Shown: positions 1 through 6,671 of the stretch, in pieces
Numbering within the stretch: the first letter of the stretch is position 1
How the letters are laid out: every line of letters starts with the position of its first letter
From: Methylococcaceae bacterium
GTDB lineage: Bacteria > Pseudomonadota > Gammaproteobacteria > Methylococcales > Methylomonadaceae
Assembly (NCBI GenBank): GCA_030699345.1
Contig: JAUYMX010000471.1
Coordinates: 1-7,901, forward strand
Length of the DNA: 7,901 nt
Direction of reading: 5' to 3'
Made by a program: the position numbers and the translations under genes
Notes under the pieces: generated by a model
Told to the model about the DNA's origin: nothing
Database searches by the model: none
What the model saw: the letters and a program-made list of their open reading frames with translations, nothing else

Positions 1-362
1 GCTTGGCGCAGCGTAAATATTCTGACCTGCTCAAGCAAGTCGATGGCTTAAAAGTCTATCGATCGGAATATCAAAACAACTTTAACCGACTAGGCGGTGG
101 TGGCGTTAAAGTCGCGCAATTGCTCGAATATCGATCGTTCATCGAGAAACTGGATAAAGCCATACTCGGCCAGGAGCAGGCACTAGCCATGCTGGAAGCC
201 GAGATGATAGGCAAGCGTAAAGTTTGGGAAGAATTGCACAATCGTTCTCAAGGCTTAAAGAAAATCTGTGATGCTGCGTTGGTAGTGGAAATCAAACAGC
301 AGGATAAGCGTGAGCAGTTGGAACAAGATGAGCGAGCCGGTCGTTTGCGACGCGATGTTTAG
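1..362 (+). CDS. fliJ: Flagellar export protein FliJ, 5'-truncated by window edge
   Basis: FliJ is a small cytoplasmic coiled-coil protein of the flagellar type III export apparatus. In the family it works with the FliI ATPase and FlhA and helps cycle export chaperones. About 119 residues are visible, highly charged and helical, with the family pattern of a Tyr-rich segment (VYRSEYQNNF, about residues 18-27 of the visible part) followed by LEYRSFIEKLDKAILGQEQA and a Glu/Lys/Arg-rich C-terminal helix. FliJ is usually about 145-150 residues, and comparison with remembered E. coli FliJ suggests some 30 N-terminal residues lie off the left edge. The TTG at position 3 is therefore probably an internal Leu codon and not the start. 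The stop is TAG at 360-362. fliK follows 87 bp downstream on the same strand, a normal flagellar neighbour. Identification rests on family pattern and on fliK next door. Confidence 0.85.
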   Translation, partial: LAQRKYSDLLKQVDGLKVYRSEYQNNFNRLGGGGVKVAQLLEYRSFIEKLDKAILGQEQALAMLEAEMIGKRKVWEELHNRSQGLKKICDAALVVEIKQQDKREQLEQDERAGRLRRDV

Positions 363-372
363 GATCTTTAGA

Positions 373-389
373 TTGGTACGTAACGTGCT
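373..389 (+). promoter_or_regulatory. Candidate sigma-54 (RpoN) promoter for fliK
   Basis: The sequence TTGGTACGTAACGTGCT has GG and GC dinucleotides with exactly 10 bases between them, as in -24/-12 promoters. Against the consensus TGGCACG-N4-TTGCW it differs at two positions (T for C after GG, and G for the first T of the -12 box). Transcription would start near position 400, leaving a leader of about 50 nt before the fliK ATG. RpoN control of fliK is known in Pseudomonas-type flagellar hierarchies, which makes the site plausible. No enhancer site was recognised. Confidence 0.5.
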
Positions 390-437
390 TTGTTTAAAGT
401 AATCGATGAAAGATCGTCGCAGCATTTATAAAGAGTT

Positions 438-443
438 GAGGAG
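438..443 (+). promoter_or_regulatory. Ribosome binding site of fliK
   Basis: The GAGGAG motif lies 6 nt before the ATG at 450-452. It supports that ATG as the fliK start. Confidence 0.8.
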
Positions 444-449
444 TTAACA

Positions 450-1772
450 ATGAATATTGACAGCGCAAATATAGTCAACGTGTTGCCCGGTAGCACCGCT
501 ATTGAGGGTTTAACGACTTTATTACCGGTCGAAGGTGCCGTCACAGAAGGCTTTGCCGACGCCCTGAAAATGCAGCTCCAGTTTTTAACTGATGCCAGCA
601 CCGGCACTATCAGCCCAATCAATACAGAAACCCCGCCACTTTCTGCGGAGCAACTTTCGGTCGAGGTGCAAAAAACTGCCGATTTGCTCGGCAATGATTT
701 GCCGGTGTCATACAAAGTCGATGATAAAGACGATGTTGATGCGACCTTGAGTGTTGTCACTGATTCATTGAAATACCTCGAAGCCGGTGCGGTAGCCCAA
801 CCTGAAACTCCACAGGTGCCGTTACCGGTAATCGCCGACCAACCGCAACTGCAAGCGGAGACTGAGCAGCAGTCAAAAGATGACGATACCGCGCAATTGG
901 CGGTGGTTGATGATCAAGAAGCACAAGCACTGTTAGCACAAAGGATGATGGTCTTGACTCAAAATCAGCCGCAACTGCAAGCGCCCGAGTCTGAGGCGAG
1001 CGCAGCTAGCCAGGCTGAGGCACTGAGCTTGCTGAAATCAAGTTCAGAAATTGCCAAAATCAATGCCGATAAGCAGTTGAATCAAATCAAGACTGAACAG
1101 GTGCAATTGAAAACATCCGTAACTTCAGAAAGTTTCAGCGCTGATCTGGCTCAGCAAGAGCAAAATGCGGCAACCGGCAAACTCGCGCAAACAGGAAAGT
1201 TGACGGCTGTAACCGGTAAATCCGGTCAAACAGAACAGTTAGCTGAGGTAACCAGCAAGATTGAAGCAAACGTTGTCGGCGCAGCATCAGTAAATGGGCA
1301 AGTTGATAAAATCCCGGCTGAGGTAAAAACTGAAGTCCCCGCCTTGACGCGGCCGTTATCGCATCCGGAATGGAATAAAGATCTTGGCGAACGAATTGTC
1401 TGGATGAATAACCGGGCGCTGCCTGCTGCAGAAATCAACCTGAATCCACAGCATCTTGGCCCTGTGTCTGTGCGCATTGATATGAATCAAGATCAGGCCA
1501 GCATCGTGTTTACTGCTCAGCACGCAGCGGTGCGAGAAGCGATTGAGGCGTCATTGCCCAAATTGCGCGAAATGTTGGGTGAGCAACAACTCAACCTAGT
1601 CAACGTCAGCATCGCCCAGCACGGCAGTTCAGAACAGAAACAAGCCCAAGCACAGCCTCAGTATGCCAATCAAACGAATGGCGAGGTTGCCGCTGATGGG
1701 GGTGACGGAAATAGTGCTGTTGAAGGCGAGCGCGTTGTGGTGAGTAATGGCTTATTGAATACGTATGCGTGA
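450..1772 (+). CDS. fliK: Flagellar hook-length control protein FliK
   Basis: FliK is secreted through the flagellar type III system. It measures the growing hook and switches export specificity from rod/hook to filament substrates through FlhB. The 440-residue product has the expected build. A long, poorly conserved, Gln/Ala/Thr/Glu-rich N-terminal and central region (about residues 1-300) acts as the ruler. A globular C-terminal Flg_hook domain (about residues 303-390) begins LSHPEWNKDLGERIVWM. That domain contains the hallmark INLNPQHLGPVSVRIDM (about 328-344) and ends in NLVNVSIAQ. A polar Gln/Gly/Asn-rich tail follows. The centre holds small repeats: QPQLQA occurs twice and TGK several times. 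The start is set by the GAGGAG ribosome site. A sigma-54-like promoter lies 60-77 bp upstream. The gene is convergent with an unknown - strand gene only 40 bp after its stop, so no further flagellar gene follows here, although fliL often does in related bacteria. Confidence 0.95.
   Translation: MNIDSANIVNVLPGSTAIEGLTTLLPVEGAVTEGFADALKMQLQFLTDASTGTISPINTETPPLSAEQLSVEVQKTADLLGNDLPVSYKVDDKDDVDATLSVVTDSLKYLEAGAVAQPETPQVPLPVIADQPQLQAETEQQSKDDDTAQLAVVDDQEAQALLAQRMMVLTQNQPQLQAPESEASAASQAEALSLLKSSSEIAKINADKQLNQIKTEQVQLKTSVTSESFSADLAQQEQNAATGKLAQTGKLTAVTGKSGQTEQLAEVTSKIEANVVGAASVNGQVDKIPAEVKTEVPALTRPLSHPEWNKDLGERIVWMNNRALPAAEINLNPQHLGPVSVRIDMNQDQASIVFTAQHAAVREAIEASLPKLREMLGEQQLNLVNVSIAQHGSSEQKQAQAQPQYANQTNGEVAADGGDGNSAVEGERVVVSNGLLNTYA
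843..983 (+). repeat. Pair of 15-bp direct repeats inside fliK
   Basis: CCGCAACTGCAAGCG occurs at 843-857 and again at 969-983, in the same reading frame, giving QPQLQA twice in the ruler region. The distance between copies is 126 bp, or 42 codons. This could be a trace of an old internal duplication, or convergent low-complexity Gln/Ala sequence. Confidence 0.6.
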
Positions 1773-1802
1773 TTAAGTAATGACGCATAGTGAGTCGTTT
1801 TT
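1764..1802 (+). terminator. Possible terminator at the fliK end (weak)
   Basis: TATGCGT at 1764-1770 pairs perfectly with ACGCATA at 1783-1789 across a 12-nt loop, and the stem overlaps the fliK stop codon. A run of five T follows at 1798-1802, eight bases after the stem, which is farther than in a classical intrinsic terminator. CGCAT (1785-1789) could alternatively pair with ATGCG (1804-1808). The location between two converging genes favours a termination role. Confidence 0.35.
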
Positions 1803-1812
1803 CATGCGGAGT

Positions 1813-2250
1813 TTATTGAACTAGCCCGGCAATAAAATTGGTAAGCCCGCTGTCATAAAACTCAGTAGCAACACTTAAGGTATCAATCTCTTGGTTTTGA
1901 ATGACGGCTAAGACAAAGGTATTAGGCGCCCATTTAGATTCACTAATAATCCTGGCATTGTTATTAACGATAAATTCGTCGATTGTGATTCTGTTTACGT
2001 CAGCTTTGAACTGAACATTAAATTTAGCCATAAATATTAATGGCGTGTTCTCATTGGAAGATCTTGCCTGCGCATTCTTAGCAACAAGAGTGATTCCGTT
2101 GGGTAACACATATTCTGCCGATTTTAGAGAAAGGGCATCACTACTAATGTTGATGCCTTGAGTGACTTGATGGTATCTATCAGATTGCAGGTGGTCTGCT
2201 TGGTCTGCTTGGTCTGCTTGACGGTATCCGTTCATTAATAGTGTTTCCAT
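1813..2250 (-). CDS. Hypothetical 145-residue protein with QAD repeat
   Basis: I do not recognise this protein. It has no signal peptide and no membrane segment. Residues 11-19 are QADQADQAD, encoded by three identical 9-bp units. The rest reads as a mixed, probably beta-rich domain with alternating hydrophobic stretches, for example AEYVLPNGITLVAKNAQAR and NVQFKADVNRITIDEFIV. No Cys is present. The ATG at 2250 is taken as start because it lies about 23 nt after a predicted transcription start, but its ribosome site is weak (GAG 11 nt upstream). The in-frame ATG at residue 6 (2233-2235) has a better placed GGAA and is an alternative. The gene is separated from the DUF1501 gene upstream by 222 bp containing its own promoter, so it is probably an independent unit. 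It converges on fliK. Coding status is supported by length, start signals and promoter only. Confidence 0.6.
   Translation of the reverse strand: METLLMNGYRQADQADQADHLQSDRYHQVTQGINISSDALSLKSAEYVLPNGITLVAKNAQARSSNENTPLIFMAKFNVQFKADVNRITIDEFIVNNNARIISESKWAPNTFVLAVIQNQEIDTLSVATEFYDSGLTNFIAGLVQ
2193..2219. repeat. Three perfect tandem copies of a 9-bp unit
   Basis: GGTCTGCTT is repeated three times without change at 2193-2201, 2202-2210 and 2211-2219. On the - strand it encodes QAD x3 near the N terminus of the 145-residue protein. Because the unit is nine bases, gain or loss of copies keeps the frame, so the repeat could vary between strains. Confidence 0.95.
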
Positions 2251-2279
2251 ATTGCTAATAACTCAAAGTAGATGGGGAT

Positions 2280-2308
2280 ATTAGAAATATTGTTCTTTGG
2301 CTAATCAA
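2280..2308 (-). promoter_or_regulatory. Candidate sigma-70 promoter of the 145-residue gene
   Basis: Read on the - strand, TTGATT (2308-2303) stands 17 bases from TCTAAT (2285-2280). These match TTGACA at 4 of 6 and TATAAT at 5 of 6 positions with optimal spacing. Transcription would begin near 2273, about 22 nt before the ATG at 2250. Confidence 0.5.
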
Positions 2309-2320
2309 TATTTGTAAGTC

Positions 2321-2348
2321 GTAGTAATACCTAGGTAAAACTACCTAG
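2321..2348. promoter_or_regulatory. Near-palindromic operator candidate, TACCTAGGTA core
   Basis: Positions 2321-2344 form a 24-bp inverted repeat matching at 20 of 24 positions. GTAGT (2321-2325) and ACTAC (2340-2344) are the outer arms, and TACCTAGGTA (2328-2337) is a perfect core. A further half site, TACCTAG, follows at 2342-2348 and with 2331-2337 makes a second 7-bp inverted pair. The centre (2332.5) lies about 60 bp upstream of the predicted start of the 145-residue gene, a classical class I activator position. TAC...GTA palindromes are often bound by NarL/FixJ/LuxR-type regulators, which is an inference here. It could instead be a hairpin in RNA. Confidence 0.55.
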
Positions 2349-2368
2349 TGACTGAGGAATACGCCATT

Positions 2369-2394
2369 GCGACAATTCTTGTGACGCGACAATT
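2369..2394. repeat. Short direct repeat GCGACAATT
   Basis: GCGACAATT occurs at 2369-2377 and 2386-2394, with starts 17 bp apart, between the operator palindrome and the 3' end of the DUF1501 gene. It may be a paired protein-binding site or chance. Nothing else supports a role. Confidence 0.35.
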
Positions 2395-2422
2395 TTAAGT
2401 ATTCCAATATTTGTTAAGAGGG

Positions 2423-2459
2423 TGGTTATCCCGGCCATCTGCGATGACTGAGATAACCA
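2423..2459 (-). terminator. Hairpin 14 nt after the DUF1501 stop
   Basis: TGGTTATC (2423-2430) pairs with GATAACCA (2452-2459), with a smaller inner pair CATC/GATG (2436-2439 and 2443-2446). It lies immediately downstream of the two-gene operon on its strand. No clean U-run follows on the - strand, so it may be an mRNA-stabilising end structure or a factor-assisted stop. Confidence 0.4.
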
Positions 2460-2472
2460 AACCAGCAATTCC

Positions 2473-3915
2473 TTATGCGATTAGCTCCTTAATCACTTTG
2501 CCGTAAACAATAGTTGGGCGCTCGGAACGGCCATTTAGTTGGAAAGTTGTTTTCAGGTGATCGAGTCCTAACAACTGTAAAACGGTTGCATGCAGATCGT
2601 AAGTATCGACTTTTTCACCGACCGCCTGTAAACCCACTTCGTCAGTTTGTCCAAAGGTCGTCCCCGCTTTGACGCCGCCACCTGCAAGCCATTGAGTGTA
2701 GCCCCATGGATTATGGTCACGACCGTTGCCACTTTGTCCATACGAAGTACGACCGAATTCAGACGTCCACACGATCAACGTCGAATCCAACAAGCCGCGT
2801 TCTTTAAGATCAGCAAGTAAGCCCGCAATTGGTTTGTCTACCGCCTTGGCGTGTTTGCCATGGTTTTCATCCAAGCGGTTGTGGGCATCCCAGTCCCTAT
2901 TTTCACCGGCAATTTCTAATTGTCCGGAAACTATTTGAATAAAACGAACGCCTCTTTCGACCAAACGTCTGGCTCTGAGCAGGTTTGATCCATAACCTTT
3001 GGTCAGCTCGTCGTTTAGGCCATATAGCTCTCTGGTGGCGTCAGATTCTTTGGAAAGATCAACGGCTTCCGGCGCGGCAACTTCCATGCGCGCCGCCAAT
3101 TCGTAAGAGCGGTTACGCGCTTGCAGTTCAGTATCTTGCGGATAACGAGAGGCACCTTCTTTATTCAAGCGGTTTAACAGACCTAAGGTACCGGTTTCTT
3201 CTTTTGCAGTGACATATTCCGGACGTTCTAAATGCAAGATAGGCGAGTCGCCGGGGCGGAAAGCAGTGCCTTGATGCACAGCTGGCAGAAAGCCTGAGCT
3301 CCAGTTAAGCCCGCCGCCTCGTGGTTCCTTTTTATCGTTGTAAAGCACGACGTATGGCGGTAAATCCGGGTTAGCTGATCCCAAGGCATAGCTTATCCAG
3401 GCGCCCAGTGTTGGTCGGCCTGGGGTCAAGTTGCCGGTATTCAACTTTAGAATGGAAATGTCATGAGTCGCACCAACGGTAACGCTGCTCTTGATAAATG
3501 CCAGCTTGTCAGCATGCTGCGCAAGATTAGGCAGCAGGTCGGAGAACCAAGCGCCGCTTTCTCCGTGCTGTTTCCAGGTACGATTTGACGCATACAGCTT
3601 GCCGGTGCCCCCGCGGATAGCCACTTTAATATCCTTAAGGAACGATTGCGGTATTTCTTGCCCAGCCAGTTTGATCAATTCTGGTTTGTAGTCATAAAGA
3701 TCCAATGTACTGGGGGCGCCGCTTTGATGTAGCCAGATGACCGATTTAACTTTGGAAGGAAAATGTGGCTGCTTGGCCGCCAATGGGTCGACAAAGTCGG
3801 CTGCCATGACCGGAGTAGCGAGAAAACCGCCACCGGGCAGTAAGCCGCTTAAAGTGAGTCCGCCAAGCCCATAGCCTGTTTTTAGAAGAAAGTCGCGACG
3901 TGAATTGTTGCTCAT
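2473..3915 (-). CDS. DUF1501 family Tat-exported protein (sulfatase/phosphatase-like fold)
   Basis: This 480-residue protein belongs to the DUF1501 family, which has an alkaline phosphatase/sulfatase-like fold and no settled function. Residues 1-39 form a Tat signal with twin arginines (SRRDFLLKTGYGLGGL), a hydrophobic Gly/Leu core and a probable cleavage after PVMA, so the protein should be exported folded, possibly with metals bound. Family marks include SVIWLHQSGAPSTLDLYDYK (about 58-77), VGATHD (about 147-152), DWDAHNR (341-347), TSEFGRT (384-390), GRDHNPWGYTQWLAGGGVKA (398-417) and YDLHATVLQLLGLDH (439-453). The His/Asp positions resemble metal ligands of the superfamily, but catalysis is not shown. 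AAAAGGA at 3923-3929 lies 7 nt before the ATG. It sits 34 bp after the DUF1549/DUF1553 gene and is surely co-transcribed with it. Such pairs are abundant in Planctomycetes and uncommon in Proteobacteria. Confidence 0.92.
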   Translation of the reverse strand: MSNNSRRDFLLKTGYGLGGLTLSGLLPGGGFLATPVMAADFVDPLAAKQPHFPSKVKSVIWLHQSGAPSTLDLYDYKPELIKLAGQEIPQSFLKDIKVAIRGGTGKLYASNRTWKQHGESGAWFSDLLPNLAQHADKLAFIKSSVTVGATHDISILKLNTGNLTPGRPTLGAWISYALGSANPDLPPYVVLYNDKKEPRGGGLNWSSGFLPAVHQGTAFRPGDSPILHLERPEYVTAKEETGTLGLLNRLNKEGASRYPQDTELQARNRSYELAARMEVAAPEAVDLSKESDATRELYGLNDELTKGYGSNLLRARRLVERGVRFIQIVSGQLEIAGENRDWDAHNRLDENHGKHAKAVDKPIAGLLADLKERGLLDSTLIVWTSEFGRTSYGQSGNGRDHNPWGYTQWLAGGGVKAGTTFGQTDEVGLQAVGEKVDTYDLHATVLQLLGLDHLKTTFQLNGRSERPTIVYGKVIKELIA

Positions 3916-3949
3916 AATATTGTCCTTTTATTTAACGTGATTAATTAAA

Positions 3950-6421
3950 TTAGAAGCGGTAAGCAAATTCATTTGAATTTGCGACGGTATGCACTAGATC
4001 GACGAATGCAGACGCTCTGATTGGATCCAGATTTTGGGTGTCTTTCAGGTCAGTAGGTACATTCAGGCCAAATTTTCCGGTCAATGCCTTTTCCTTGATC
4101 ACTTTTTCTTGGCTCGCCAAGAACTCTTGCAAGGCATCTTTTTCAGATTGGTAAGGACTGCGTGCAAACAGAATTTGATACAGCCGATCTAACTGGGCTG
4201 ATGTATCACTACCTGTTTCATTGATAACACGCCCCGCTAATGCTTTCGACCATTCAAACACCACGTCACTGTGATAAAGCGCTAACGCTTGCAGAGGCGT
4301 AGTTGTGACGTCGCGCTTGCTGTGTACTTCTTGAGAGGACGCCATATCGAAGGTTTCCAGTAATGGATACGGAACACTACGACGGGTGAAGATATAAAGG
4401 CTGCGACGGTTGTGGTCATGTGCATCTGTAGACGTTTTCCAAAATGGCGTGCCGTCGACATTAGAATTACCGGTAACTAGGTTTGCCGGTATCGGTGGGA
4501 ACACGCTGGGTCCGCCGATTTTTTCTTCAAGTTTGCCTGAAGCCACTAGCAACGAATCGCGAATCTCTTCAGCTTCTAAACGTTTGCGTGGAAATACGGC
4601 TAACAGCTTGTTATCAGGATCAGCCTTATACGCATCTTCACGGTGTGCAGAGGATTGTCGGTAAATGCTGGAGAGAAGAATTTGGCGATGCAGCTTTTTG
4701 ACACTCCAGCCATTCTTGATGAAGCTGTCCGCCAAGTAATCGAGTAGTTCCGGATTGGTGGGTTTGTCACCGGCTTTACCAAAATCGCTGACGGTTTTAA
4801 CAATACCATTGCCGAAATATTGCTCCCAGACCCGATTAACATAAACACGAGCGGTCAAAGGATTTTGCGAGCTGGCAATCCAGTTGGCAAGCGCTGTGCG
4901 TCGTCCTGAAGAGTAAGCCGTCGGCACAATTACCGGCTTCTCACTGGTTATAGCTTCCGGGAATGCCGGTTGTACTTCTTCCAGTGGTCGTTCTTGAATA
5001 CCGCCGAAAAACACATAAGTGGGCGGTGCGTCGGTATGCCCTAGCTCATTGATGGCAGAAATCGCATCCGAGCCATTGGGTTTGAGTTTTTGGGCAATTT
5101 TCCTACCCTCATCTCTCAACTTTTTATAGGCTGCCCAACGTTCTGCGTTGGCCGGGTTGTAATCCGGTGCGTCTTTATTGACAGAGGTATCCTGAAGATA
5201 ATTAGCTAATCTGTCGTCATCGATATATTCACCGTAGACGTGATTTACCCAACGATCATGCGCGTTCCATTCGCTTTTAGGTTTTTTCAATGAAACCAGA
5301 CTGGCCTCGTCGTAACGCTCTAAGTAATACTTATCTGCTTCGGCTCTGACTGGGTCAATAATGGCTTTTTTGGCTGCTTTAATTGGCTTAAGCGCTTCTT
5401 CATATTTTGCCCATGCTTCTTGATAGACCACTTCTTGTGGCCCCTTTTGTGCGGGGATATTGTCGACTGCACTGGCATTGGCAAAAAATGCTTGTAGCGA
5501 GAAATAGTCTTTCTGGCTGATTTTGTCGAACTTGTGGTTATGGCAACGCGCACATTCAACAGTTTGTCCCAAAAATACCTTGCCTACGGTGTCGGTCACA
5601 TCGGTGGTGTGTTGGTACTTCTTCTGTACCAGGGCGCGACCATTGGGATTATCTGGAAAGCCGCGTAAGAAGCCTGTCGCAATCAAGGCATTTTGATCGT
5701 CAGGCGCGATTTCATCACCGGCCAATTGTTCTTTGATAAAGCGGTCGTAAGGCTTGTCTTGATTGAACGAACTGACCACATAATCCCGATAGCGCCACAG
5801 ATTTGGGCGTGTCTCATCGTTATCAAAGCCGTTACTGTCTGCATACCGAGCCAGATCGAGCCAGCGACGCGCCTGGCGTTCGCCGTATTTGGGCGACGCC
5901 AGCAAACGGTCGGCAAGCTTTTCGTAGGCATCTGAAGAGGTGTCATTAACAAAGTTTTTGACTTCTTCCGGTGTAGGAATCAAGCCCCAGGCATCAATGG
6001 TTGCCCGACGAATAAATGCCGCGCGATCAGCTTCGGGGGAGGGCGCAAGTCCTTTGCTTTCTAAAGGTGCCAGCACGAATGCATCAATGGGGGTTTTTAC
6101 CCAGTTTTGGTTATTTACCGCCGGTTGAGTGGGTACTTTTACCGGTTGATAAGACCATAGGGTTGATTTAACGGTTGGTTGGGAGTCAGTTTTATTTTCC
6201 GCCACGACGGGAGCGGTTGGTGATGCAGGTGCAGCCGTTGCCGCCGTTGCTTCGTTGGTAGGAATCGCTGCTTGCGAACCGGTCGCGGGTGCTGGATTTT
6301 GTTGTTTTTTTACGCCGATTTCACCGACCGGATTGTTGAAAGTGTCAACAGCAGTTGCAGACTTTTCGGCGACAAGGCCGACCAGTGCGCACATGACTGC
6401 GAGGTAAAGTTTCTTCTTCAT
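3950..6421 (-). CDS. DUF1549-DUF1553 (PSCyt2-PSD1) periplasmic protein with CXXCH
   Basis: This 823-residue protein has the Planctomycete-type PSCyt2-PSD1 architecture. Residues 1-24 look like a Sec signal peptide (MKKK, hydrophobic core, cleavage near SATA). Residues about 43-88 form an Ala/Pro/Thr-rich linker. DUF1549 follows at about 107-315, with PIDAFVLAPLESKGLAPSPE, the RRATIDAWGLIPTPEEV segment, RRWLDLARYADSNGF, and CARCHNHKFDKISQKDY, where Cys290, Cys293 and His294 make a CXXCH. A Lys/Asp-rich middle region (about 330-500) leads to DUF1553 from about 505 (RRTALANWIASSQNPLTARV, VNRVWEQYFGNGIV, RKRLEAEEIRDSLLVASGKL, and DVTTTPLQALALYHSDVV), ending in NSNEFAYRF. The separate N-terminal PSCyt1 cytochrome domain common in Planctomycete homologues is absent. 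Covalent haem at CXXCH is possible but unproven. GGAG at 6428-6431 lies 6 nt before the ATG. It is first in the operon, 34 bp before the DUF1501 gene. Confidence 0.92.
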   Translation of the reverse strand: MKKKLYLAVMCALVGLVAEKSATAVDTFNNPVGEIGVKKQQNPAPATGSQAAIPTNEATAATAAPASPTAPVVAENKTDSQPTVKSTLWSYQPVKVPTQPAVNNQNWVKTPIDAFVLAPLESKGLAPSPEADRAAFIRRATIDAWGLIPTPEEVKNFVNDTSSDAYEKLADRLLASPKYGERQARRWLDLARYADSNGFDNDETRPNLWRYRDYVVSSFNQDKPYDRFIKEQLAGDEIAPDDQNALIATGFLRGFPDNPNGRALVQKKYQHTTDVTDTVGKVFLGQTVECARCHNHKFDKISQKDYFSLQAFFANASAVDNIPAQKGPQEVVYQEAWAKYEEALKPIKAAKKAIIDPVRAEADKYYLERYDEASLVSLKKPKSEWNAHDRWVNHVYGEYIDDDRLANYLQDTSVNKDAPDYNPANAERWAAYKKLRDEGRKIAQKLKPNGSDAISAINELGHTDAPPTYVFFGGIQERPLEEVQPAFPEAITSEKPVIVPTAYSSGRRTALANWIASSQNPLTARVYVNRVWEQYFGNGIVKTVSDFGKAGDKPTNPELLDYLADSFIKNGWSVKKLHRQILLSSIYRQSSAHREDAYKADPDNKLLAVFPRKRLEAEEIRDSLLVASGKLEEKIGGPSVFPPIPANLVTGNSNVDGTPFWKTSTDAHDHNRRSLYIFTRRSVPYPLLETFDMASSQEVHSKRDVTTTPLQALALYHSDVVFEWSKALAGRVINETGSDTSAQLDRLYQILFARSPYQSEKDALQEFLASQEKVIKEKALTGKFGLNVPTDLKDTQNLDPIRASAFVDLVHTVANSNEFAYRF

Positions 6422-6427
6422 TTAAAA

Positions 6428-6431
6428 CTCC
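6428..6431 (-). promoter_or_regulatory. Ribosome binding site of the DUF1549/DUF1553 gene
   Basis: On the - strand GGAG lies 6 nt before the ATG at 6421-6419 and fixes that start, which also gives a well-formed signal peptide. Confidence 0.75.
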
Positions 6432-6615
6432 AAAAATTAACGATGTAAGAGGTTTTGGATATTGGAAATATGTGATGACGTTGATTTTTTTGCTGTTTTT
6501 TTAAGTCGCTCCAAAAGCGGATTGATTAGTAATAAGGTTTGGTTGTTGCCAGCTAGAAATCACTGAAAAAGTAGGTCGTGCCTGTTAATTTCAGAGTTTT
6601 CTAACTTTTGAACAA

Positions 6616-6632
6616 AGCAGCTAATGTGCCAA
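6616..6632 (-). promoter_or_regulatory. Candidate sigma-54 (RpoN) promoter of the two-gene operon
   Basis: Read on the - strand, TTGGCACATTAGCTGCT has GG and GC with exactly 10 bases between them. TTGGCAC matches the -24 consensus fully, and the -12 box CTGCT differs from TTGCT at one base. Transcription would start near 6605, giving a leader of about 184 nt. No competing good sigma-70 promoter was seen upstream of the ATG. No enhancer-binding activator gene lies in the window, so the regulator is unknown. Confidence 0.55.
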
Positions 6633-6671
6633 TAGGTATTGAAGCGATAGGGATGACAGTTATATAAGCGA

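Noticed and set aside
363..415. GATCTTT/AAAGATC inverted repeat around the fliK promoter region
   Set aside because: The 7-bp arms are 39 nt apart with no T-run and no symmetric placement on the promoter, so chance is likely.
368..760. Open - strand frame opposite the start of fliK
   Set aside because: It is antisense to a well-supported gene, has a Ser/Val-rich low-information product, no ribosome site noted and no recognisable family pattern.
4600..4848. Alternate - strand frame inside the DUF1549/DUF1553 gene, along with similar short frames at 5320-5559 and 5683-5952
   Set aside because: All lie fully inside a continuous gene with clear domain motifs, and their products look like frame-shifted readings.
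6354..6421. Lipoprotein signal at Cys11 of the DUF1549/DUF1553 protein
   Set aside because: The bases before Cys11 read LAVMC, which is too close to the N terminus and does not fit a lipobox. A normal Sec cleavage near SATA fits better.
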